Shown here: piece after piece, positions 31,113 through 41,536 of the stretch
Numbering within the stretch: position 1 is the stretch's first letter
Layout of the letters: each line of letters begins with the position of its first letter
NCBI GenBank assembly: GCA_002049455.2
Contig: KV918807.1
Span: 186,001-250,000, forward strand
Direction of reading: 5' to 3'
DNA length: 64,000 nucleotides
Source of the DNA: Porphyra umbilicalis
Lineage: Eukaryota; Rhodophyta; Bangiophyceae; Bangiales; Bangiaceae
Translations under genes and position numbers: made by a program
The notes under the pieces: model-generated
What the model was told of the DNA's origin: nothing
Databases searched by the model: none
The model's input: the letters and a program-made list of their open reading frames with translations, nothing else

Positions 31113-33235
31113 GTGGACGCAGCGACCGGCACAGTCTTCTGCGGCGGCGCTGTGCTGCCGCCACTCTCGCCGCGGCGCAAAACGTCGTCGCCGCTATCGC
31201 CGCGACGGGGGACGGCGCCGCCGCGGGAGACGGCGCCGACGCGGGCGCCGCTGCCACCCGCAATAGCGAATGGACCGCCGCCGTCGAGTTTGCCACCGCC
31301 GCCGACGCCACCGTCGATTCCCGTTCGGTGGTCGACGCCGCAGGTGGAGGCGGCGCCTGGTGCCGCAGTGGCTCGGGCGCGGCCATTCCTGGCCGTGGCC
31401 GCGGCAACTTCAGAGTGGGCGAAAGCTTCGATGCCGCCGTCGCTCACGCCGTCGCCAACAGGGGTTGTCAGGATATATTTTTCGAGGCGAAATAGGATAC
31501 GGATACACGCCGATGCGGTGTATCTGATTACGGATAAATCGCTTAACTAAGATCCGGATGCGGATATCTGCCGCCGAAACCGGATTATTACGTAGATTAT
31601 ATCCGTATCTGAGTACGATTATCGTATCCGATTATATTCCTACAAGTCCGTCAGGCCGCACAATGAGGGCCAGAGAAAGACGCCATTCAGACACTTGTTG
31701 AGTGCTAAATGGACATCAAGTACGACGTGATATTCTCATTTGATGTGTGCGCCCCAACGGACGCGGTCCAGGCAGCTCCCCGCCGTTTTTGTGAACGGTC
31801 GTCAGATAGACCGTTCTGAAACTCGTGTCACACTTTGCTGATATCGCAAGCGGGCCGAGTCACGTGCTTGAACGGTTTCTTCCGGGTCGGGCGGGATTGC
31901 CGCTCGTCGCTGCAACATGCTTGCACATGAATCTCCTGATGATCGGATTGGGAAAAGAGAGGTGGACTGCGTTGTACCGGAATTCTGTCGGCCCGAGAAG
32001 TTTAATAATCCTGTTTAGCCCTGTATCCTGCCTCTCATATCTGGAATACGGATCTGATATAATCTTGCAATTTTTGTCGGACAGGATAGATATATCCTCT
32101 CCTTTCTTTCTCATAATGCATTTAGAATATGCGTCCCCGGCGCGTATCCGAAGTGGATACGGATATAATGCATGGATATATTCCTCAGTGATATATCCAT
32201 GACAACCCCTGGTCGCCAATGGCAAGCGATGGCCATGCAGTGGGTGCGGCGCCGTCGCCGGCGGCGGGCGTGGCGAGTGCGCTGCCGTCGCCACCGGCGC
32301 TGCCGCCGCCGCCCATGTTCCTCACTCGGCTGACGCGGCAGTCGGCGATGGTCGCGTCGGCCGAGACGCCGGCCGCGGCGGCCGAGACGCCGGCGCGACC
32401 GTCGAGTACTGGCGTGGTGGCGACGGAGCACCTCACGACGACGACGTTGGTGGCCGCTACGACCGCCGCTGCACCCGCGACGACGACGTCAGCTGAACTC
32501 GGCGCTGACGTGACGCGCGTGGCCGCGAAGGGGACGACCTGCCGCGACTCCGTGAAGCCGTCAGCGGAGGCGGCCGAAATGGCGGCGGGCAAGCCGCCCG
32601 CGCCGTGCACCACCCCGCTGCCCGCGCATCCCGTGGCCATCTATGCTACGGCGGCGGCGGGGGAGGTGGAGGTAGTGTTCGACACCGCCGCCCCCGTTCT
32701 CGCCACCATGAGCACGTCGGGGGCGGCCGACGAAGATGTGCGCACCACGACCATGGACGCCGCCACGGCAGCGCTGGGGTCGACACCTTTCACTAACGCG
32801 CGGGCTCACCGGGGCATCCCCCGCTCCCCCAGCCTGAGTGACGTCGCGTGGACCAACTCCCTCCGCGCCATCGCGGCAGCCAACGGGTGCGCCGACGCGA
32901 TCCTGTCGGACGGTGAGTTTGCGCTGCGGCCGCGTCGGCTGCCGCCACCACCCTCGCCGCCGCTGCTTGCGCCGCTGCCTCTGCGGATGACCGGTGCGGC
33001 TATCCCCCTCGTCGTCGCGCCGTTCGCCGCCACGCCGCGGCGATGCGCGGCTGACGCCGAGAGCGGGCGGTCGACAGAGGTGGAGCGGCGGTGGAGCTCG
33101 GAGCGCCGCCGAGCGCCGCCGTCACCGCCGTTGCCGCCGTCGCGGCCGTCGATGAAGGCGGCGGTGGCGAAGGTGGCGACGAGCACTGCACATTCGTCGG
33201 AGTCAGTCGCCGCCGCCGCCGCCGCCGCCGGTTAG
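31113..33235 (+). pseudogene. Open reading frame split by a hAT-type insertion
   Basis: The plus frame 31113-31458 and the plus frame 32219-33235 become one continuous frame of about 453 codons if the 753-bp element and one copy of its 8-bp duplication are removed. The codon spanning the empty site would be ATG. The product is Ala/Pro/Thr-rich (for example SLTPSP upstream and MASDGHAVGAAPSPAAGV downstream) with no recognised domain. Minus frames also run across the site, so whether this was a gene is unsure; the precise continuity is the only support. Confidence 0.3.
31459..32211 (+). mobile_element. hAT-type non-autonomous element, copy 2 (753 bp)
   Basis: Ends CAGGGGTTGTCA and TGACAACCCCTG are perfect 12-bp terminal inverted repeats. 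The perfect 8-bp target duplication GTCGCCAA at 31451-31458 and 32212-32219 fits nTnnnnAn. There is no transposase frame. It is nearly identical to copy 3 at 52337-53089, implying recent mobilisation by an absent helper. Confidence 0.95.
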
Positions 33236-33414
33236 CGCTGTGCCAAACGTCCCCGCCGCGCAGCGGCGGCGGCGGTGGCGGCGACGGTGGCGGGGTTGGC
33301 GGTGGCGGCCGAAGCGGCCGCCTGCGCATGCGGCGTCGACGGGATCATTGTCGGCATCGCGGTTAGAGCGCAGAGTGTGCGAAGGTGAAGACCCTTACGG
33401 TGGCGGCTCCGCAA

Positions 33415-33515
33415 GAAACATGCAAGTCACTCAAAATTATAGACGAAAGAAACATGCAAGTGACTCAAAGCAATAGACGAAAGAAACATGCAAGTGACTC
33501 AAAAAAAAAGACGGA
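33415..33515 (+). repeat. 34-bp tandem repeat, three units
   Basis: GAAACATGCAAGTNACTCAAA recurs at 33415, 33449 and 33483 with linker AGAC. It ends in an A-run and lies just beyond the 3' end of the SU(Z)12-like gene. Confidence 0.8.
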
Positions 33516-33652
33516 CGACTGCGTCGGCTGACTGCCCGTAGGTCCGCCTGCCGCCGCTTCATCAGCCGCGGCCGCCTGTGCGTCCGATGCCGCCACACCA
33601 GCGGCGGCGGCGATAACGGCCACGGCAGGGTCCAAGGCATTCACAGCACCCG

Positions 33653-34071
33653 TCAGCGTACCGCGAGCCATATCGGGCGGAGAACGGTCAGTGAGCACAC
33701 CAAACGCCTGCGCGGCGCCATCAACGTCCACAAGACCTGCGCGTACATCACTTCAACGTTTGCGGCTGCCTGTGGTTCCAAGTTTGCCCCTAGGATGGTG
33801 CGGCGGCGCGCTTCAAAAAACTGGCCAGCAGAAATATGGCCCCCCTGTCCCCACAAGCAGGCGACACGTTCACAAACCCCGTCCACAATGCCATAAACAG
33901 CACGTCCGGATCTGGAATCTCCAGGGCTTCCATTCGCGCCGCATCCATGGCACTCAGCCACACATCGTCAATATCGTCCTCAGAGTCAGAGGATAACACG
34001 GTGTTCGTCGACTGCCGCGACACCAACGGGGCCAGGCTCCCGGTATGGAAGAATTCGCGACCGCCAAGTGC
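33653..34071 (-). pseudogene. SU(Z)12-like gene, VEFS-box exon (one frameshift)
   Basis: SU(Z)12 (EMF2/VRN2/FIS2 in plants) is a core PRC2 subunit whose VEFS box binds and activates E(z). On the minus strand: REFFHTGSLAPL, an acidic SDSEDDIDDVWL, then DVLFMALWTGFV. After a change of frame come GGHISAGQFFEARRRTI and VMYAQVLWTLM, stopping at 33653. This matches the family order: R-x-F/Y-F-H-S/T, DSEDE-x-D, the LW-x-x-F-V helix, G-H-I, and the final helix. The frame change falls in a six-C run (plus-strand 33840-33845); one extra base restores it. The exon start is uncertain. A TAG in this frame lies at 34072-34074, and a strong acceptor (pyrimidine tract plus CAG) ends near 34153, which would need another single-base change. 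Confidence 0.82.
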
Positions 34072-34431
34072 CTACGCAAGCGGGCGCCGAGCGCCACGCC
34101 CGCGGCCAGCGCGTCCCGGCATCGTCGGCCGTCGGCGTGAGGCGCCCGCTGCAAGAGGATGAGGAAGAAAGGAAATAGCGGACATCTGGCTAGGGAGCAT
34201 CGCGGTGACCGTTGACGATGAACGAGCAGCGCTACCATCACGGGGCAGTTCGAAGGGGCGTTGGGCGACATCATCAGTTTCCCGGGGCTGGACCGGCGAG
34301 TGACCAGCACTGGGCGCGACCGGTGTGGGCGGCACAGACCCGGGTGCGACGGAACGATTGATGACGGAAGCACGTGCGACCGACGCTGCAACAGACGCCA
34401 CGCCACGGGCGGACGACTCGTTGAAGCCTGC

Positions 34432-35121
34432 CTATGGCATTGGAACCGCCAGCAACCAAATGGCGGCTATGTCGCGGTCCCACGCAATGCGAGAGCCACT
34501 CTCTCGTCCGCGTCGATTTTCTTGCGCAGACGAAACGGAACGAAAGCACTTCACAGTCACGTTGGTGTGGAGAGTACCGAAGTGCTGCAGCAGGGCACCG
34601 ACTGTCTGCTCATCCCGGTGACACAGCAGACACCGCGCGTCTTGCCGAGTGTGCTTGAAGACCGCGTTCGACCCTCCTCCTGGATGGTGCTCGATGTTCT
34701 CAATGTCAAACGGAGTCATAACCGTTTGAATTTGTGCTTTGGCCGCACCTGTTGACGCAACGATATCATCAGCCGCCGCTGCTTCGCTGGTTCCCGTCGG
34801 ATGCTCTGAGACGCCGCCGCCGCCGCCAGCAGAAAGACAAAACAGCGGCCTCGCTGCTCGGTCCTCTGTCGGCGTCGTGGCGGCGCTCGGCCGCCCTTGG
34901 TCTTCTCTAAGGGCGGCTGCGAGGAGCGTTTCGGCGTCGGCCGCCGCTTGGTGCACTGCTGCTACCGCCCGTGCGACCAAAGCGGCATTCCGCTGGCACC
35001 CGAGGAAGATAGCGTAAGTGGACAGAGTGTCGAGCGATGACACGCTCCCGAGCCATGAAGTGCGCACCTTCCACACACCCAGAGCCTTACGAAGCACTGT
35101 TGTGACTCCACCACCACCCAC
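34432..35121 (-). CDS. SU(Z)12-like gene, zinc-finger exon
   Basis: The frame opens at 35121 and runs 229 codons. It contains one C2H2 finger CLLCHRDEQTVGALLQHFGT..H with Cys164, Cys167, His180 and His185, followed by NVTVKCFRSV, where SU(Z)12 proteins have a beta strand. A single C2H2 finger upstream of a VEFS box is diagnostic of the family. The finger and the VEFS exon are separated by about 360 bp that is probably an intron. The 5' part is unresolved; a GTGAGT donor-like site at about 35107-35112 suggests a further upstream exon, possibly in the minus frame at 35299-35574. Together with the E(z) gene at 10.1-12.0 kb this supplies two of the PRC2 core subunits. Confidence 0.7.
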   Translation of the reverse strand: MGGGGVTTVLRKALGVWKVRTSWLGSVSSLDTLSTYAIFLGCQRNAALVARAVAAVHQAAADAETLLAAALREDQGRPSAATTPTEDRAARPLFCLSAGGGGGVSEHPTGTSEAAAADDIVASTGAAKAQIQTVMTPFDIENIEHHPGGGSNAVFKHTRQDARCLLCHRDEQTVGALLQHFGTLHTNVTVKCFRSVSSAQENRRGRESGSRIAWDRDIAAIWLLAVPMP

Positions 35122-38100
35122 ACCAACTCACTTCCCACTCGAATAGATCGTGTGCTTAACGCCAGCAACCGTGTCGGCCACGCCGACACTGGTGCACGGC
35201 GCGAAGCGGAGAAGCAGCCGAGCCTCTCCCGTCAGGGTCGCCGGCGCGGCGGGACGCCCGAGGATTCCAACGGCGCCCACCGCTGCAGCAGCGGCCAACT
35301 ACCGCTCAGCGTGCTCCAGCAATGCGGCCACCCAGGGGCGCAAATCAATGGACACTTCCTCCCAAGTGCGGGCCACCACCACCGATATCAATTTCTGCAT
35401 TGGACCCATGACAGAGGGCGTCTCGGACACTCGGGCGACATAGAGCAAAGAACGTGCACCCGCTTGCGTCGTCGAGGCGACCCGTGCCGACGAGGCCCGA
35501 GACCCCAGTCGGCTGCCATGACGGCGATCAGACGTGGATGGAGTCCCATCACCTGGGCGTGAGAGTACGCTCACATGCAGAGCTAAGACAAGGGAGGGTA
35601 CACCGGGGGGGGTGGTTGATGGAGACCGGCGGACGAATGGGGGGATACACGGACATCAAAAGACAGAGGCGGCAAAGTTGTGGGAAGGAGGGGGAGGCCG
35701 GCTCGCGACCACCGCGCCGGCGAGACATTCTGCAACAGAGAAGAATAAGCACGAAAGGAGATTCCCCGAAACATTGCAAAAGGAGGGACGGTGACGGAGG
35801 GGGCGCAGTATCGGGACCAGAAACAGGTTGATCAACCGACGCTGACCTCAGAAAGTGCGTCAGCGCATGCCACGGACAATCAATGTGAGGATGTGTGCGC
35901 ATTCGGCTGTCTCTGAGATCGCCTGCTCCAATCAGAACAGTTTTGTGGACCACTCTCCAACCAGATTGAGCGCCACCGCCTGCGCCGCCGCCAAGTCGGC
36001 TGCCTCGGACCGCGACGCGACCAGGGCGGCACGCTGGCGATCCGCCCCCGCGGCGGCAGCGGAGAGTGCGGTCGCGGCGGCGCCTCTGCCGCCGCTGTCC
36101 CCAGCTACCTCATCCGGCGCCGCTGGTGGAGGGTGCGGTCCTGGCGGCACCGCCCCGCGGCGGCTATTTTCAGATGACGACGAGCGAGCGGTCCCGACCT
36201 GGCCCCCGCCCGCCAGCGCCGGCAGGGCGCTGGCGCGCCTCGGAAGCGCCGTCTGCCGCGCCGCCGACCCCACGTCCTGTGGCGGTGGCGGCGCCGCTGG
36301 CCTCGCCTGCGTCGAGGCCGGCCACTGTCGGGGCGTCTGCCGGCGCGTCCCCCCGGCAACTGCGTGCCGGCGTGCGCGTCGCCGCCGCTGCCGCGCGGGC
36401 ACCAGCCACCGCAGAGCGCTGAGCGGGCGTGCTGCCGCGCTCTGCCGCCGAAGTCCTGCCGGCCGCGGCGGTGGCGCGGGCGGTTGTGTCGACCGCATGC
36501 TCGCTCACCACCGCCACCGCCGCTGTCGAGGCGTCTGCCGCCTGCTCGTCCTCCCTGCTCTTGCGCGCCGGCGTGCGCGTCACCGCCGCTTCTGGAGCGG
36601 CAGGGCGGAACCCACATCCGGGGGGGGGTAACATCGAGGTCGGGGGGGCGGGGCGGGGGCGACGCGGCCAAAGGTGGCGAAGGAGGTGGTGGTGGCGGCC
36701 GCGGTGGCCGGCGGCCGGCAGATCGAGTGGGGTGGGCGTCTCCGGGCCGGCGAAGCGTGACAGCCGCCGCCGTCACAACGCGTCGACCGACCGATACGCG
36801 GGCCCGGCGCGTTCCGGAATCGGGCGGAGATCCGCCGCCCGCCGCTGCGGCCCGCGCCCGCGCCGCCACCCCCCTGCGGCCGAGGCGGCAGTCCAACTAC
36901 TCCGCGAGGGGCGCGGTGGCCGACCGCGTGTCGCTGGTGGGCTTGAGACTGTCGCCACGGCCACGGCGCCACCACCCGCGTCGCCGCGCGGCCCGCCAAG
37001 GCGGGCGACGTCGCCGGTCCCCACCCCTTCGGCGGGGCTGACGTGAGTGCCGCCCTGGCCGCTGTCCGCACCTGGCGGTCACCGCCGGTCATGGGCGGCA
37101 GCGGCGGGGGGCCGGGAGGCAGCGGCGGGCGACGGCGGCTGCGCGCCCGATTGAGACGGCTTCGCAGAGGCGCGACAAGCGGAGAGCGGCGGCGCGGTGG
37201 CACACGTCGGCAACGGAAAGGCGCCGACGCATGGCACCGAAAGACCGCTGCGACTGCCTTCGGGCCGCGGCAAGGTGGCGGGTGGCGACGGCGCCGCGGC
37301 GGACGCGGCAGCGTCACAGGGGAGCGGCGGCCCCCCTCTCCTTCTCCTCCCGGGCGCGCAACAGCAAAGCAGGCGCGCCCGACGGCAGCAAAGGGGTCCG
37401 CCACCCGTGCCGCGCGGCCGCGAGGCACTGCTCGGGCGGCACAGGCGGCGCCAGGCGGCGCCACAACGCCAAGCACGGCGGGCGCACCGGCGGCCGACGG
37501 ACACGGCGGGTGGGGCGGCAACGCAGCGGGCGGCAGCTCTGGCGGCGCGCCGGCGGTTCTAGGGCCCGACCGGCAGCTGTGAGGCGGGGTGGCAGCGGCG
37601 CGGCCGGCCGGATTGGTGGGCGGCGATGCGGTAGCGACGGGCTCGGCGGCGGCAACGGCGAGCGCCCCGCCCCCCCCCCTACCTCGTCGCGCGACGACCA
37701 CTGAGGTGCTGAAAGGGAGGGCGGGGGGCAGCGCCTCCGGCGTCACGTGGCGCAGTGATGGCGGACGGGTGCCGGCGGCAGCAGAGGGCGGCGCCGCGGC
37801 GTCGGCCGCGGCAGGCGCACCAGCGGGCGACGGGCTCGGCGGATGGGGCGGCGCCGCGGCGGCCGACGGCGGTGGCGGGGCCGAGTTGGAGCCCAAGCGC
37901 GGACGGCCGCCACCGGCAGGGCGGCAGCGCTGTGACCGGAGGGCTTAGCGGTTGCGGCGGCGTCGGCGGAGGGGGGGAGGAGGGGACACGTCCACCGGCG
38001 GCAGCGACGGGGATGGTCGGCGGCGGCCGCTGGAGCGCGTCGGCGCGCGAGCGCGTTCGCGGCGCATCGGCGCAAACGGGAGCGCACGGCGGACCGACGG

Positions 38101-41100
38101 CGGCGGCAACTGGCAGCGAGGCGGCAGGAAGCAACGGCGTCGCCGCGCGGCCTGAATGCGGTCCCCCACCACGCCTCTCCTCCGGGAAACGCGGGAACGC
38201 CCGAAGATGGGGCGGCGGCGGCGCCGCGGCGGCAAGGGACGGCGGCGAAGGCGCGTCCTGCGCGCCCGGCGAGGCGGCTCCGGCCGGCGGGAAGGCCCCC
38301 ACCGGCGGCGGTTGCCGCCTGCGGTCACCTGCCTCGTTGCCGACGCCGCAGGCGGGCAACGGTTGCGCGACCGCCGCTGCGGCCGCCCCGGGTGCAAAGC
38401 CCGCGACGGCAAGCCGCGGCGGCGCGGGCGCGGCGGTCGATGTCACGCCGTCCGTGTTGCAGCAGGCCATCACGGGGCGAAAGCGATCAATATTTACTTC
38501 ATACAGGAAGAGCGCAACCGAGCGGTACGTCCGAGGCGCGCCGGGTGTGAAGCGCAAGGGGGAAGGGGAGAGGCGGCCGGTCGGCTTGGAGCGAAAGGGG
38601 AGGCGAGACGAACGCGCGCGGGGGAGTCAAGTTGTCGCAGCGTCCGGCATGCGGCGCCCGACACGGTATTGGCAGCTTCTGCGTGGCCACGCCGCCGATG
38701 CCCAGGGGAGGCCTAGCGGCGCGGCGCACTAACCTTCGTGTGATTGTTGGTGGCCAGTCCTGTTTCCTGCGGGGTGGTTGGTTGCAACAATTCCCATTGT
38801 CGCCCCCCCCACTCCGCCTCCATTGAATGAGTCCGGTCTGCATGGCGTAGGTGCTCTTTACCAAGCGCAAAAGCGGGATGCTCTGAAAGGCGCCAGAGAT
38901 GCTCATCCTCTGCGACTGTGATATTGCGGTGCTCATCATTTACAACACCAACGGGCGGTGATTTTTTGTGTCGGGCGACACGAGCCGAACCATCACCCGG
39001 TTCGCCACCTTCCAGGGCACCATCGAGCTCCGGGGGTGAGCAGAGGTCCGCCATCGTCACGCGCTGCTGTGCAAAACGCTCGTGCGCTTTCGTGTTGGCA
39101 GCGGCCGCTTTCGGTACACAACAGGCAGCGGTCGTCGGTGGGCGCGGCGTGGACGGCGACTGACGTGCCTCATGGTGCCCTGTACGGTCTATTTCGCGTG
39201 TCCCTCGACCTTGGTCCCATCACCCTACCTCAGACTCTTTTCTTTGGCTGATCTCCTCTTCTCTTCTCGCCTCTCTGTCTCTGGTGGACGGCCGCTGGTC
39301 GCGGCACCCCCCACTTACCCACAAGATGAGCGAGAGCAGCTGGTTCACCACCGGTCGCTCGACCCCGACTCGCGGCACTTGCGGGCGGTCGCTGCCGCCG
39401 CCGCCGACTTGTGTCGGGCGTCGCCCGACCCCCTGGGGGTGCCCCTCGGGTCCCTCCCACCCCCGCCGCCACCGAAACCAACGAAGCCCGCGACAGACGG
39501 CGGTTGCGCGGGTGCGGCGAGCCCCGCCGGCGGCGGCGGCTGCGGTAGCGCCAGCAGCGCCGCCGCCGCCTGCGGTATTAATGGCAATGCGGCTGCGGTC
39601 ACGCCGTCGCGGCCGCCAGCCGTGCAGCAGTCGTCTACCTTCTTGTTCACGTCGCGGGCGTCGGGCAGGCCCGGCCGCCGCGCAACATCCGCGCGCCGTG
39701 ACGGGTGTGGCGGCGGCGACGAGCCGGCGGCCGACGAGCGGTTGGCCGCTCCGCCGCGCAACGACCACGCGCCGTGACAGGTGTGGCGGCGGCAACGAGC
39801 CGGCGGCCGACGAGCGGTTTGCCTTCTTACCGGCGGGGGCGTCCGGCCCCGCGACGGCCGGCGGCTGTCACAGGCACGTGAGCGCCTGTGGTGTGTCAGG
39901 CAGGCGCCGGCGGCGGCGGCCACGCGTCACTGTCAACGTCGCCGCCACTGCGTTCGAGTGGCGTGCAATTGCCGTCACGGCGCGGGTGGTGGGGTGGCGG
40001 GAAGCCATCCCGCACACCACCACCGTCCGTCCCGTCAGTGTCGTCGCCGGGGGGTGCTCCCCCCCACCACCGCCCAGACGACCACCCGTACAGCAAGTGT
40101 CGACCGCCATCGGCTCCGGAGGCCTACAGCCTCCCCGCTGTCCGCGGGCCGCCGTCGGTGGCGGCGGCGCGGCCTGCGCCGGGATCGTCCCCTCCGGCCG
40201 GGGATACTGCCGGCGAGCGCGCGGGGGGGGAGCCCGGCCGCCGCCGCTGCCAGCGGCCGCACGGAAGCCCTGTCAGGATGTGATGCGCGCGCCGCCCCCA
40301 CTGCCGCGCGCCCGCAACGCCGTGGCCTTCAAGGACGATGCGTGCGACCGCTTCGGCGCGGCCGGCGGCGCCTTGGCGGGGGCGCGGGCCGACCTGTCGG
40401 GGAGCATCCACACGCGCGGCCACGGGTCGCCGCGGCTCTGCCCGCACCAGAAGGTGCAGACACAATATCCGCTGCTGCCAGCGCCGCCCGGCGCACGGCT
40501 CGTGCAGGAACTCGGCGCCGCGCGCGCAGCGCGCGGCGCGGCCGGCGCCGACGGGCGGCCGTGGGGGGTGTCCCCCGCCACAGACGCGCCGGGCGACACG
40601 TGGCAGCCCCCTGCGACGATGCGGGGGATTACGCGCAGCCATCCGCACGGTGGGCACCTCCCTCCCCACAACTGGGAGCGCACCACCCGCCCATGGCGCT
40701 GCTGGATCCCCTCGGGGGGGGGGGCACCCGTCGGGTGTACCACCCGCTCGACGAGGCGGCCTCCGCGGGGCCCTGGCAGCCGTGGGTCAACCCCCCCGCC
40801 ACCGGACCGCCGACGGGGCGGCGGCAGCGGGCATGCGGCGTGCTGCCGCCGTCGCCCCTGCCAACAGCGTCGCATTCGGCAGCCGAGGTGGCGGAGGCAG
40901 CCTTGGCAGCGGTGGCCGTCGTGACAATCGTGTCAACGGCGATGGTAGAGGGGGCGCCGGCAGCCATACGGCGGCCGTCAGGACAAGAGTGGCAATGGCA
41001 ATGGCGGCGGCCGAGGCGATGCCGGCAGCAATGGCGCCAGCGGCCGTCGTGCCGTTTGAGGCAATGTAACTGGCGGTGCCGGCAGCTGGCGGCGGCGGCG

Positions 41101-41536
41101 CCCATGGCGGTGGCGGCGCATATGACGGTCTTGGCAATGGCGCTTGCGGCTGCCTGAGGTGGCGGCGGCAGCCATGGTGGCGGCGGACGTCGTAACATTG
41201 GTGACAATGTCGGTGGCGGAGGGCGCGGCGGCAGCGATAGCGGCGGTCCCCGCCGCTTCGCCGGCTACATGAACGAAACGTCGTCGTCCCCGTCGTATCA
41301 CGGCTGGGCGACGAGGTACTTGTCTGAAGGGACCTCGTGCCTGGTGGCGGCAGTGGCACGCTCTGGCGTCGTGCTGAGGAGGAGGTGGGGGCGTGTTTTC
41401 GTGAGTGCATTGAAAGTTATAAAAGCACGCCAACAAACACTGCCGGCGCACGCAGGTGACCACGACGCCCTCCTGCCCACAGAGGGCCTAAATCCACATC
41501 AAACCCGACTTCACACCCGACCGCCAACTCTACTAC
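35122..41536. other. Long GC-rich tract without a supported gene
   Basis: About 36.0-38.6 kb and 39.3-41.2 kb consist of GCC/GGC-rich sequence with frames of 200-500 codons on both strands, all Ala/Pro/Arg/Gly-rich and overlapping. A more gene-like minus frame of 115 codons (38713-39060, MTMADLCSPPELDG...) has balanced composition but no recognised domain. No RNA gene or element ends were seen. Confidence 0.4.
40860..41260 (+). repeat. Gly-rich module block like that at 6.8-7.7 kb
   Basis: The plus strand reads FGSRGGGGSLGSGGRRDNRV near 40870 and, in another frame, GGGGSHGGGGRRNIGDNVGG and GGGRGGSDSGG near 41155-41250, followed by RRFAGYMNETSSSPSYHG. These are the same GSHGGGG and RR-D/N-x-GDN-x-GGGGRGG modules found on the minus strand at 6780-7700, so the two loci share an ancestor or a repeat family. 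Confidence 0.4.

Noticed and set aside
35077..35112. A 35-nt intron (GTGAGT...AACAG) upstream of the SU(Z)12 finger exon on the minus strand
   Set aside because: The donor is good but the length is implausibly short without transcript support; kept only as a hint of an upstream exon.
36580..37896. 438-codon minus frame in the 36-38 kb tract
   Set aside because: Pro/Ala/Arg-rich low complexity overlapping equally long plus frames; no domain or conserved start.
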